Shown one piece after another: positions 10,117 to 19,507 of a stretch of 64,000 bases of DNA. Every line of letters begins with the position of its first letter. The stretch's first letter is position 1. Below the pieces are notes generated by a model, which was not told the origin of the DNA, ran no database searches, and worked only from the letters and a program-made list of their open reading frames with translations. Source of the DNA: Affinundibacterium amnicola (GTDB lineage Bacteria; Pseudomonadota; Gammaproteobacteria; Burkholderiales; Burkholderiaceae_D). The DNA is taken from contig NZ_JACOFU010000004.1 in NCBI RefSeq assembly GCF_014284275.1, forward strand, positions 310,001 to 374,000, read 5' to 3'. The translations under genes were made by a program, and so were the position numbers.

Positions 10117-10734
10117 TTATTGCCCATCATACAGAACTACTGTGCCAGGACCAACATTGGCGCGGTCATAATAAACCGTGTACCAAACAGGATTTACTCC
10201 ACAAATCGTAGGTGCCACAATCCCTGGTACGGTATGTTGCGAAACGACGTTCATACCAATCCGGTAAATCAAATGGCCTTCATAAATCCGTCCGATACCG
10301 TTCTCATCTTCATAAACAGCATATGACCCCGTAGAACCGTAGCCAGCCAATCCACCGCCAGTCGCGCGACAAACTGCACGAGTCAAAGGATGAAAACGAT
10401 TATCGTATGGAAAATTCGTCCCCTTCCAGCGTAAATTGGTAGGTTGCCCTTTATTGGGGCCTTCATCGATCAATATTGTGGAAGTGACCGTTTCCGCCAA
10501 CAGTGCCTGAAATACCGCGGAAACATTCCAGCTAGTCTCCGATACCACTTTCAAAGTCACAGGGTCAACCACCTGCGCGGACTTCAGTCCATCGCCCCAA
10601 GCCATCTTCCAATCAGCTCCAGTACCAGAAGGTAATGCTGGATCTGGTGCCACATTATTCGGCGTGTTGTCCGAACCACCGCAAGCACTCAAGCTCAAAA
10701 CGATCAACAGATAATAAATTGGCTTACGTAGCAT
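10117..10734 (-). CDS. predicted lipoprotein of unknown function
   Basis: 205 residues from the ATG at 10734, chosen over the upstream TTG at 10746 because that TTG lies inside the ribosome site (TTGGAG, 7 bases before the ATG). A lipoprotein signal ends in the lipobox LSAC-GGS (Cys near residue 18), followed by a short linker and a domain rich in Trp, Gly and Tyr (GTGADWKMAWGDGLK, LRWKGTNFPYDNRFHP). The family was not recognised. It is probably anchored to the outer membrane, since the residue after the Cys is Gly, not Asp. It sits immediately downstream of the RTX gene on the same strand but after that gene's terminator. Confidence 0.75.
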   Translation of the reverse strand: MLRKPIYYLLIVLSLSACGGSDNTPNNVAPDPALPSGTGADWKMAWGDGLKSAQVVDPVTLKVVSETSWNVSAVFQALLAETVTSTILIDEGPNKGQPTNLRWKGTNFPYDNRFHPLTRAVCRATGGGLAGYGSTGSYAVYEDENGIGRIYEGHLIYRIGMNVVSQHTVPGIVAPTICGVNPVWYTVYYDRANVGPGTVVLYDGQ

Positions 10735-10905
10735 TGTTAGCTCCAATCAGATAAGCACAAAAGTAAAGCTAAGCTATCTGATCTCTGTCCCTTTTTAATC
10801 TAAGTATCCAAATAAAAAAACAAAAATTAAACAATTATTTGGGTCATTATTTTCATACCAAATAATCGCAAAACCTAGGTACAAATCTGTAATGCCGAAA
10901 AAAAA

Positions 10906-10930
10906 CCCTGCCTTCAAAAAGAAGGCAGGG
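10906..10930 (-). terminator. intrinsic terminator of the 1788-residue RTX gene
   Basis: A 10-bp perfect GC-rich stem (CCCTGCCTTC / GAAGGCAGGG) with a 5-base loop; on the minus strand it runs into a run of eight T (complement of A at 10898-10905). It sits about 35 bases after the RTX stop codon. Confidence 0.9.
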
Positions 10931-10964
10931 TTTAATTTTACTACGCACTCAAGAATGAACGAAC

Positions 10965-13900
10965 TTATAAAATAAAGTTGGCTGATGTCAGTGAAGCCAA
11001 GTTTGTGCCAACTAACTGAACAACCGCGTCATTTGCATCATAACTATTGGCGCCAGCAGTGCTTTCAATGAAAACATACTGAAGGCCTAGATAAGTAAAG
11101 CCAACCGCAGATCCATTGCTGCCGTTCCAACTTGCGGCAACTGCCACTAATGCAGCGCCAAGACTGACTTCCCCATCCCAGTTATTTGTGTCATGGATGT
11201 AATTATTAGCCGCGACGAATTTGATAAAATCGTTTGAGGAAAAATTGGTCACCTCATCGATGCCAGTGGCACTGGAAGATCCAACGACCACTGTATCCAC
11301 GCCAGAACTGACATTAATTACATCGATACCAGCTGTCCCCGTGATCGTGTCGTTATTAGCGGATCCTGTAATACTAGACGCAGCACCGCTATTTGTGATG
11401 TTCCAACCGCTGGTACCGCCAATTGCGGCTAAGTTCACATTAAAACCAGCAACATCCATATTGGTCGCAGCGCCACTAGTTCTTTCAGAAGATGCTGTCG
11501 CAGTCCAATTGCCACCCAAGGTAACATCCAAAGAGCCCCAGTTGGCACTTAAAGTATCAGCACCACCGAAACCCAAGTCGGTAATCGTATCATTACCCTC
11601 TGCGCCAAAGGCATCAACACCTCCGCCACCTGTCAAGGTATTGGTTCCACCACGTCCCCATACAGTTTCATTACCAGCACCACCAACAACCGTGTCATTT
11701 TGAGCAGAACCGATCAACCAGATCCCACCAGCACCAGAGTTAGTGATACTCCAACCATTGGCACCAGTCGCAGAAGTCATATCGATGGCAAACCCATTAG
11801 CATTAATCGATCCAGTTCCGTCGTTACTAGTTGACGCAGCACCATTAAAGCCACCACCCAGAGTTACCACAGCAGCAGAGGCAGCTGCGATAGTCAGAAT
11901 ATCTGCACCGTTACCGAAATCAGTAATAGTGTCAGTGCCGGCAGTGACAGTAAATGTATCTGCACCAGCGCCGCCCGTTAAGGTATCGTCACCAGCATTA
12001 CCAGTCAATGTATCGGCGCCTTGACTACCAATAAACGTGTCAACTGTATTGCCACCTGTCATGGATACTGCAAAGCCAGCACCCTCTGCAGCGCTTGCGG
12101 ACAAGGTACCGGTAGTTAACGCAGAAGCCGTCAAATCTCCGCGCAAGTTGGTGACAGTGAAGTCTGTAGCGCCACCAGTGTCGGAAAGTGTCAACACAAG
12201 GTTATCAAGCATGGCTGTAGCATCAATGGTAATACCACTCAATACAGGATCATCATTACGAATACTGGTTGTACCAGCACCGGTCAAAATTGTCGTAATG
12301 CCAGAACCAACCATGTCGGTTCCAAGATTAATATCATTCGCACCACTTAACTGAACACGCTCAAGGTTTGTGACACCGCCGAAAGCTGTATGGAAATTTT
12401 CACCAGAAATACCACTGGTAAATACGATCGTGTCGCCTGTCGTGTGGGCACCACCATCCACTGTTTCGCCAGCTAATTCTGCCCAAGCAGCATAACGGAA
12501 GGTGTCATCTCCAGCACCACCACTTAAATTATCTGTGCCACCACCACCAACAATCGTATCATTACCGTTATTGCCAGAAATGGTGTCATCACCAGCGGAA
12601 CCCGTTACCGAAACTGCAGTCACGGCACTATTCGTCACGGTCCAAACACCGCCTGCGGAACTCAGGTCAACATTAAAACCAGCCGCATTGACATTTGCAG
12701 TGCCAGAATTAGTAGTTGAATTCGTTGGTGTCCAATTTGCTGCAAGTGTGGCATTCATTGTCGCACCACCACCGATAGTGACTTGATCTGCACCATTACC
12801 CAAATCATTAATCGAATCTGTGCCATCTATCACCCAGAAACTATCCGCACCAGCACCACCAGAAATTGAATCGTCACCGAGATTACCATCGATATCATCA
12901 TCACCCGCACCACCAGTAATGGTATCGTTCTGTCCCGAACCATCGATATTCACTGCTGTGCCACTGTTAGTGATAATCCAACCATTGGCGCTGGTGCCAT
13001 CAGCTGATGTTAAGTTAACATCAAAACCAGCAGCATCAATCGATGCGGTACCACGGTTATTAGTCCCTGCAGTTGCTGTCCAGCCATTTGCGAGTGTCGC
13101 GTTTGCAGTTGCGCCAACAGCTACGGTCAATACATCAGCACCATTTCCTAAGTCAGAAATAGTGTCGACACCAGCACCGACTGTGAACACGTCCACACCC
13201 AGACCGCCTGTCAAGACGTCATTATTTAGTCCACCGTTAATCGTATCATTACCTTGACCACCACCTAAAGTGTCTGCACCTGCGGAACCAGCGATATCAA
13301 AATCCTCTGTCTGGTTACTCAAATCAATCAATGCAGCATTCGTTGCCTGCACGGTCGTGATTGTACTAATGTCCGTATTACTTGCACTATTCAGCGAACT
13401 GGAAGTCGCGGTCACTTGCAATGTCGTGCCAAATTCACCGCCTATGCGAGTAACTGTATCTAAACCATTACTGAAAATATTGACGTCCAATGTCGTTGCC
13501 ACCGCATTTGCAGCACCTGTTGGCGTCACTGTGATGGTTGCGACACCATCTTTATACTGCTCTTTCCACAAATTCCACACTGGGCTAGCGATGGTATTTA
13601 ATACTGCCGTAGAGTTCGCACCGTTTGCAACTGCGGCTGCCATTTCAAAACCATAACCATTGCCATCACCAGAAATCGTGAAGCCAGTTGGCATCGCATT
13701 ACGGAAAGATAAACTCGCCACATCAACACCCGAAGCATCAATCCCGATATCCGGTACGAAGTAAGGCGCAGCAACAACACCACCATTCACTTCCCAAGCC
13801 CAGACACCATTAACCCCCACATTCGACGCGCTAGTTGCAACCGTTGACAGTACTGAACCGTCATTGATCAGACCATAGTTGACCTGGTCACCAGCGGTCC

Positions 13901-16331
13901 AGCCTGCTGTTGCGCCCGCGCTTTGTTGAGTCACTTCTTCGTAGCGAATCTCCATACCGAAGTTTTGATCCGCAACCGCATCGCCTGTTGGCTTGTGAAT
14001 GATAATTTGGAACGCAGAACCTAGATTTCCGGAAGTGGATGAACTGGCAGAAGAGTACAAACCCACGTTATCCCATGTGAAGACAATTTTGTCGCCATCG
14101 ATAAAATAGTACATGTTGTGAGAATTTTGCGAAGTTCCAGAACCCGCGCCGTTCGTAATATTTCGCGCACCTTGATCGGTATACAGATCATCATATTGCG
14201 CAGCAATCATCGGCGAGCGAGTAAAGCCAGCAATACCACTTGGAGAATAACCAGAGAAACCCTTACCGAAAGTAACATAACCGTTAGTACCGATATACAA
14301 GTTTGTATAGGTGGTTCCAAACATGTTCAAACCTGTACTCCACAATCCTGCTGGAACAGCAACTACGCCATAAGTATCATCGCCACCTTGTACATGCGTC
14401 CCAAAATTGCCACCAGCATTGCGTATCAGTTGATTCGTCGCACCATTCACACCATCGCCTTGGGATGTATTTGCATTGCCATCATTACCTGGTGTGTAGC
14501 CAGTTGGCGTAGCGCCGCCAGGGGCACCAGTCCAAGAAGTCGTCGTTGGCAACAAAGACAAAGTTGTCGTTAAACCAGAGACCGGTGGTTCGGTATCCAG
14601 AGTGACATTGCCAGCGCTGACAACAATTTTATCGAGACTGGATTGACCAGTCAGTTTGACGATCTGGTCATCTGCATTACCGGTCGCGGCACCGGCATAA
14701 TAAACATAAGAATCTGCACCATCAGAGAAAACCGCAACGGAATTAGCTGCATCTAAACGGGAATCAGCACGAACCGCTGCAATTTTTTCAGCCAGAGTAT
14801 CGTCTGCAGCATCAAATGTCACTTTACCGTTGGTAGAAGTGCTCACACTTGTCGCAGCGACTACTGCACCGCCAGCACCGACCAAGACTGCATCGCCACC
14901 AAAATCGAGTACATCATCTTCATAGTCTATTAAGGTATCAATCGCTGCAGCCAACGAACCTGCTGTTCCAAACACCACAGTATCGGCACGCGCACCAGTC
15001 GTTAAAGTATCCGCTGCCTGACCAACGGTAATCGTATCTTGCTCACCACTACCAATAATCGTGAAAGCTTCGCTTTGTGCGCTCAGATTAATGGCAACAC
15101 CAGTTGTCGCTGTTGCGGCTGTAACGGTTTGTACATTCACTAAAGCAGCATCAGTTGCGGCAGCTAAACCAGCAATCGCGGCTGTCGAATCAACTCGCAG
15201 CGTATTAGCACCAGTACCTCCATCAACGATCACCGTACCTGTCGCGAATCCAACCACCAGATCATTATCTTCATTTCCATAAATGGAATCGCCTGAACCG
15301 CCGGTGATTGTATCGTCACCGATACCGCCAAACATCGTGTCAGCACCAGCATTGCCAGTCAAATCATCATTGCCCGCAAAGCCATATAGTACGGTCGCAT
15401 TGGTGGTAGATGCTGCCATTGTGTCAGCGCCTGTGGTACCGATAAACAAGTGCTCTGCAGAATCATCTGTTGAAATACCTGCTTCAACACGAATTACGCC
15501 TTCTTCCGCCACAGCACGTGCAGAAATACCAGCTTCTTGCGCCAATCCGACGTTATTGGTAGTGACAAAAACAGCGGAATTATCCAGGAAGGAATTAACA
15601 CCACCAGTACGGAAATACACATTCACGCTTGGCACGTTCACAATGAAATTAGTATTCGCAACATTAGCAGCCCAATTAAATGTCACGTTACTGATCAATA
15701 AATTGGTAGAACCAGGCGTATAAACATCACCGTTGTAAGTTAACTGCTCTGCAGTACTTAAAACATTGACTGTGTAATCACGGAAATTATTGTAGGCTGC
15801 GTAGCCCGTAGGCGTTGCATAAATTACCCAAGCGTTCTGAGTGTAGCTGCCACCACCAGGTAAATTAACTACGCGTGTTGCGTGTTCAAAGTTAACCACA
15901 TCTTGCGTACCACCACCCAAACTTACAGTGACAACACTGTTGCCGTTTGGACGTGTTCCTGCATCTGCAAGACCGTGTTCGAAAGTCACGTGCTCTTTAC
16001 CACCACCACCAGTAATTTCTTTAATAGTACCGTCAGTTGTAATTGTGGAGCCTGAAGTATTCATTAATTGCAGACTGACGCTTTTCCCAGCACCAGCATA
16101 AACATACTCCGTATTCTTTAAGTCTAAACGGGCTTTGGCATTCACATTAATAATTAAGGTATCGCTGCCACCACCCATATCAATCGTGCCGCTCGTACCA
16201 TAGTAGAGCCCCATTAATTTGAGTGTTTGATTGGTGCTAGTCCCAATCAAGGTATTCCAACTTGTAGAAGAAGTCAGCGTTTCATTTGCCAAAGAAATTC
16301 TGTACTGACCTGGACTAATCATCGTCGCCAT
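10965..16331 (-). CDS. large RTX calcium-binding protein with a nidogen-like domain, likely T1SS substrate
   Basis: 1788 residues, no Sec signal, Asp/Gly/Thr/Asn-rich, almost no Cys. Order: a beta-rich N-terminal region (1-290); a first RTX block of GGxGxDxhx nonapeptides (~297-357, e.g. GNAGADTMFGGIGDDTITG); a beta-rich spacer; a nidogen-like (NIDO) domain at ~650-845 (LYIGTNGYVTFGKGF ... MIAAQYDDLYT ... NMYYFIDGDKIVFTWDNV); then from ~1015 to 1670 four to five RTX blocks alternating with a repeated ~75-residue module (D-TI-DLGNGAD ... AGFNVDL ... W-ITNSG). It ends LASLTSANFIL, a hydrophobic C-terminus typical of T1SS signals. RTX motifs bind calcium and fold outside the cell; NIDO domains occur in adhesive extracellular proteins. 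ATG follows GGGAG. Likely role: surface adhesin or matrix protein exported by the system at 2121-6636. Confidence 0.88.
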   Translation of the reverse strand: MATMISPGQYRISLANETLTSSTSWNTLIGTSTNQTLKLMGLYYGTSGTIDMGGGSDTLIINVNAKARLDLKNTEYVYAGAGKSVSLQLMNTSGSTITTDGTIKEITGGGGKEHVTFEHGLADAGTRPNGNSVVTVSLGGGTQDVVNFEHATRVVNLPGGGSYTQNAWVIYATPTGYAAYNNFRDYTVNVLSTAEQLTYNGDVYTPGSTNLLISNVTFNWAANVANTNFIVNVPSVNVYFRTGGVNSFLDNSAVFVTTNNVGLAQEAGISARAVAEEGVIRVEAGISTDDSAEHLFIGTTGADTMAASTTNATVLYGFAGNDDLTGNAGADTMFGGIGDDTITGGSGDSIYGNEDNDLVVGFATGTVIVDGGTGANTLRVDSTAAIAGLAAATDAALVNVQTVTAATATTGVAINLSAQSEAFTIIGSGEQDTITVGQAADTLTTGARADTVVFGTAGSLAAAIDTLIDYEDDVLDFGGDAVLVGAGGAVVAATSVSTSTNGKVTFDAADDTLAEKIAAVRADSRLDAANSVAVFSDGADSYVYYAGAATGNADDQIVKLTGQSSLDKIVVSAGNVTLDTEPPVSGLTTTLSLLPTTTSWTGAPGGATPTGYTPGNDGNANTSQGDGVNGATNQLIRNAGGNFGTHVQGGDDTYGVVAVPAGLWSTGLNMFGTTYTNLYIGTNGYVTFGKGFSGYSPSGIAGFTRSPMIAAQYDDLYTDQGARNITNGAGSGTSQNSHNMYYFIDGDKIVFTWDNVGLYSSASSSTSGNLGSAFQIIIHKPTGDAVADQNFGMEIRYEEVTQQSAGATAGWTAGDQVNYGLINDGSVLSTVATSASNVGVNGVWAWEVNGGVVAAPYFVPDIGIDASGVDVASLSFRNAMPTGFTISGDGNGYGFEMAAAVANGANSTAVLNTIASPVWNLWKEQYKDGVATITVTPTGAANAVATTLDVNIFSNGLDTVTRIGGEFGTTLQVTATSSSLNSASNTDISTITTVQATNAALIDLSNQTEDFDIAGSAGADTLGGGQGNDTINGGLNNDVLTGGLGVDVFTVGAGVDTISDLGNGADVLTVAVGATANATLANGWTATAGTNNRGTASIDAAGFDVNLTSADGTSANGWIITNSGTAVNIDGSGQNDTITGGAGDDDIDGNLGDDSISGGAGADSFWVIDGTDSINDLGNGADQVTIGGGATMNATLAANWTPTNSTTNSGTANVNAAGFNVDLSSAGGVWTVTNSAVTAVSVTGSAGDDTISGNNGNDTIVGGGGTDNLSGGAGDDTFRYAAWAELAGETVDGGAHTTGDTIVFTSGISGENFHTAFGGVTNLERVQLSGANDINLGTDMVGSGITTILTGAGTTSIRNDDPVLSGITIDATAMLDNLVLTLSDTGGATDFTVTNLRGDLTASALTTGTLSASAAEGAGFAVSMTGGNTVDTFIGSQGADTLTGNAGDDTLTGGAGADTFTVTAGTDTITDFGNGADILTIAAASAAVVTLGGGFNGAASTSNDGTGSINANGFAIDMTSATGANGWSITNSGAGGIWLIGSAQNDTVVGGAGNETVWGRGGTNTLTGGGGVDAFGAEGNDTITDLGFGGADTLSANWGSLDVTLGGNWTATASSERTSGAATNMDVAGFNVNLAAIGGTSGWNITNSGAASSITGSANNDTITGTAGIDVINVSSGVDTVVVGSSSATGIDEVTNFSSNDFIKFVAANNYIHDTNNWDGEVSLGAALVAVAASWNGSNGSAVGFTYLGLQYVFIESTAGANSYDANDAVVQLVGTNLASLTSANFIL

Positions 16332-16520
16332 GTTTAAAGCTCCCGTTAGGTTATCGTTTCAATTGTGTTTTTAGTTCGACCTTAATTACTCGTCAATTAA
16401 CGTCGAAATGTAACAAAACTTAAATTCCATTTATTTTGAAAAATAAATGTGCATAGCGCTCATAATCCTCGATTGTTTTCCATGGGTCAAGATTTGTTTG
16501 TGGCAATAAGCATAAAAAAA

Positions 16521-16540
16521 CCCTCGCTTTTCAGCGAGGG
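16521..16540 (-). terminator. intrinsic terminator of the Asp-box propeller gene
   Basis: An 8-bp perfect stem (CCCTCGCT / AGCGAGGG) with a 4-base loop, flanked by A-run at 16514-16520 (T-run on the minus strand) and TTTT after 16540. It lies 50 bases beyond the stop of the gene at 16591. Confidence 0.88.
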
Positions 16541-16590
16541 TTTTCATTAATTTCTTGACAGCAACTAAACTGTCAATTTTGCATCTCAAA

Positions 16591-19083
16591 TTACATATTG
16601 ATTTGCCAGAATCCACGACCAAATGTGGATACACGCAACATTTTTGCATCTGGCGCAGTGTAGATATCTGTCACTTCAACCAAAGGCATACCAGAACCAA
16701 AACGTGCCCAGTTTGCACCACCATCAACAGAACGGTAGATACCCAATGTAGTACCTGTGTACACGATATTGCTGTCCACTGGATCTACTTTGACTGTATT
16801 AACTGGAACACCAGTTGGCAAACCTGTTTCAATCACGGCCCAAGTATTGCCACCGTCAACAGATTTCCACATATGATTGAACCCTGCGTTTGCTGCAACA
16901 GAGCTTACATAAATCACTGAAGTATTTTTTGGATCAAATGCAATCTTGCTCAATGAACTACCATTGTTTGGCAATGCTGCTGTTTGTTTCCAGCTCACGC
17001 CACCATTGCTCGTCAAGAATACACGGCCACCATTCGCAACGATACCCATTGCATTAACGTTACTTGCAGCAACACCTACACCACGGATGAATAAACTAGA
17101 AGTTGGTAAACCTGTTGCACCAACCGCTGTCCAGCTGCTACCGAAATTAACAGACTTGTACACACGTGTATTTGTCCATGTGTAAACTGTGTCGGCATTT
17201 GCAGCACCTTCCCAGTAAGTGATACCAGTGTTAAATGGTGCCAATGACGGATTGTTAGTACCAGAGATGCCTGTAGTTGCAGCAGAGAACAATACACCAC
17301 CGTTAGTACTCTTCTGAATACGTGTGTAATACAAAGAACCCAACATCAAATTCGCATTAGTACGATGTACAACCGAACCAAAACCGTCACCACCGATGTA
17401 TTGGTTGTAGGTAGTTGTAGAGCCAGCACGTACGCGCGTTCCGTTATCTTGGAAGCCACCAATCACTGCATTAACATTTGCAGGAGAAGAGCCAACGCTA
17501 TAGATCAAATGTGTAGTCAAACCCAAGTTCAAAGCATCAGTAAATGTTGCACCACCGTCTGTTGACTTGAACAAGCCACCGTCAGTACCGATGATCATGG
17601 TAGAACCTTCGATTGCAGCAGCGTGGAAATCAGCATGAACGTAAGGCAAGTTAAAGCGTGCTAACCAGTTACTTGCTGGCGTAAAGCTCTCGCCGCCATC
17701 GGTTGTTTTTGCCATCAAGAGCGCACCACCAAAATAAGCGATGTTTTCATTGAGTGGATCAACCACAACCATTTGGTTATACCAACTTTGACCATTCAGC
17801 AAAGTCGACATATTGTCAGCTTCTAAGTTAATCACGTTATATGGCTTCTCGATCGCGTTCAAACGCGTCCAAGATTGTCCGCCGTTTGTTGACTTGAGAA
17901 TATCAGCCAAATCTGTACCGGTAGCAGTTGGTGTTGCAGCCATCGCATAAACAACATTCGGGTTGCTTGGTGCTGCAGCCAGAGTTGAGCGACCGATACC
18001 ACTTGTCGCTGCTACACACATAATGCCCATCATGCCAGGCTCACAACCAGTCACATTGTAAAACTTGGATTTGGTCCAAAACGCGCCGTTGTTAGACGAT
18101 ACGAATACTTGTCCATCATCCGCTGCTGGTGCAACTGATACGGCAAAGCTTGTGCCGCCAGTCCAAACGATGGACCATACGTAAACATCGGAACCGTAGC
18201 CAGTTGCCAAATTAACTTGCGTGAATGAACCACCACGATTCGTCGAACGGAACAAACCCTTATTCGTTGCAACTAAAATGATATTGCGATCACTAGGGGC
18301 AACTGAAATTGCCTTGACCACTGTGGATGTGCCCAAGAATACTGGCGCACTCCAAGTCAAGCCACCATCGTTCGATTTAACAACGCCGAGGCCTGTGCCG
18401 TCAAAAGCATCACCTAAGCCCAAATAAATCGTGTCACGATTATTTGGATCAACTGCCATAGAACCTATCGACAAAGTACCTAAACTCTCAGTCAATGGCG
18501 TCCAAGTTCCACCGGCGTTAACAGTCTTCCACAAACCGCCACCAGAGAAAGTCGCCAAAATTTCAGCGTGATTTGCTGGATTGATGGAAATACCTGTTAC
18601 ACGACCAGCATCTGTCTTTGGCAAAATAACGCCATTTTTCATCACGTCTGCTTTAGTCGGGCCGATATTTTGCCAAACACTTGCACTTGAAGCCGCTTGT
18701 ACAATTGAAGACTGTGTTTGATTTAAAGAACTCAAACTACCGCCAGGCAATGCTACCGCTCTCAAATTACCATTTGGGATCATTGGACCCCATTTTTGAC
18801 GCTCAGCTTGTGCAGCTTCGAGCATTTTTTTACGGAACTCTAAAGGCAGAACGCTACCTTTTGAACGATTTGCCTTTAGATCAACAGCAACACCTTCTTG
18901 CTGCCACTCGGCGCGCCAACGTGCGCGCTCTGATGGACGATCCATTTCTTGTGCGAATGAGGCAAGCGCACCAACGCCCATAGTTAATCCGATTGCTGAA
19001 GTCAGCAAACGTTTAATCCATGTGCCATTTGCAAGCCGTGATGTCGTCATCGACACTGGCTTACCAGTTTTTTTTGCATTCAT
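16591..19083 (-). CDS. secreted Asp-box (BNR) beta-propeller protein, sialidase/sortilin-like
   Basis: 830 residues with a long signal peptide (two basic patches, then a hydrophobic run, cleavage near SFA-QEM, residue ~45). The mature part carries about twelve Asp-box motifs (S-x-D/N-x-G-x-T/S-W/F), for example SNDGGLTWS, STNGGQSWT, TTDGGESFT, STDGGATFT, SVDGGNTW and SVDGGANW, spaced through residues ~190-825; this is the repeat of sialidases, VPS10/sortilin domains and xyloglucanases. No catalytic Arg triad of sialidases could be assigned, so an enzymatic role is unproven; a two-ring propeller acting as a binding or scaffolding protein is equally possible. Start: ATG with AGGGAC upstream. 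It lies between the RTX and sulfotransferase genes. Confidence 0.85.
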   Translation of the reverse strand: MNAKKTGKPVSMTTSRLANGTWIKRLLTSAIGLTMGVGALASFAQEMDRPSERARWRAEWQQEGVAVDLKANRSKGSVLPLEFRKKMLEAAQAERQKWGPMIPNGNLRAVALPGGSLSSLNQTQSSIVQAASSASVWQNIGPTKADVMKNGVILPKTDAGRVTGISINPANHAEILATFSGGGLWKTVNAGGTWTPLTESLGTLSIGSMAVDPNNRDTIYLGLGDAFDGTGLGVVKSNDGGLTWSAPVFLGTSTVVKAISVAPSDRNIILVATNKGLFRSTNRGGSFTQVNLATGYGSDVYVWSIVWTGGTSFAVSVAPAADDGQVFVSSNNGAFWTKSKFYNVTGCEPGMMGIMCVAATSGIGRSTLAAAPSNPNVVYAMAATPTATGTDLADILKSTNGGQSWTRLNAIEKPYNVINLEADNMSTLLNGQSWYNQMVVVDPLNENIAYFGGALLMAKTTDGGESFTPASNWLARFNLPYVHADFHAAAIEGSTMIIGTDGGLFKSTDGGATFTDALNLGLTTHLIYSVGSSPANVNAVIGGFQDNGTRVRAGSTTTYNQYIGGDGFGSVVHRTNANLMLGSLYYTRIQKSTNGGVLFSAATTGISGTNNPSLAPFNTGITYWEGAANADTVYTWTNTRVYKSVNFGSSWTAVGATGLPTSSLFIRGVGVAASNVNAMGIVANGGRVFLTSNGGVSWKQTAALPNNGSSLSKIAFDPKNTSVIYVSSVAANAGFNHMWKSVDGGNTWAVIETGLPTGVPVNTVKVDPVDSNIVYTGTTLGIYRSVDGGANWARFGSGMPLVEVTDIYTAPDAKMLRVSTFGRGFWQINM

Positions 19084-19412
19084 GTTTAAAGTCCCTATTT
19101 TTCAATTTTGGTAACACAATTCAATCAAATTGATGTTGTAATCCATGTTGGCTATCAATCGTTCGGTCAAACACTGCGGTCTGATATGAACAACAAATTT
19201 TTTCTCGACATTTTGATTAAATACATATTCTCAGCATATATCTCACACTAAGAAGCGCATAATATTAAACGATTGGTATTCACTTATGTTAGCTTCCAAC
19301 AAATATGCAACGTAGATATTCATCAAAAATCGGTACATAAATGAAAAAAGACGATTCTCATTTAGTAAATGCAAATGAATATTGCTCAAAAGTATTTTTT
19401 AGCTTGTTTTTT

Positions 19413-19444
19413 ATTTCTTTCGATTAATATTAATCGAAAGAAAT
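19413..19444. repeat. perfect 32-bp palindrome
   Basis: Sixteen bases on each side of the centre (between 19428 and 19429) are exactly complementary; the inner part is TTCGATTAATATTAATCGAA. It has no unpaired loop and no T-tract on either strand, so it does not look like an ordinary terminator; an operator or cruciform is possible. Confidence 0.8.
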
Positions 19445-19459
19445 CTGAAATCTGGCAAT

Positions 19460-19506
19460 GTCAACGTAAGCGCAAAACCAAACACCCAGAATACGCTTAC
19501 ATTGAC
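19460..19506. repeat. 13-bp inverted repeat just after the sulfotransferase stop codon
   Basis: Arms GTCAACGTAAGCG (19460-19472) and CGCTTACATTGAC (19494-19506) pair with one mismatch around a 21-base loop. It ends one base before the stop codon of the sulfotransferase, the place of an mRNA 3' hairpin, but lacks a T-run. Confidence 0.6.
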
Positions 19507-19507
19507 C

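Larger units (their letters stand above)
19084..19507. other. 424-base AT-rich intergenic region with two inverted repeats
   Basis: No gene is seen. It contains a perfect 32-bp palindrome (19413-19444) and, next to the sulfotransferase stop, a 13-bp inverted repeat with one mismatch (19460-19472 and 19494-19506). The rest should hold the promoter of the propeller gene. Confidence 0.5.

Noticed and set aside
11221..13656. Series of plus-strand Pro/Val/Ala-rich frames opposite the 1788-residue RTX gene
   Set aside because: They mirror the RTX repeats on the other strand; no ribosome sites or domains.
19413..19444. 32-bp palindrome as a rho-independent terminator
   Set aside because: No T-tract follows on either strand and the stem is AT-rich without a loop.
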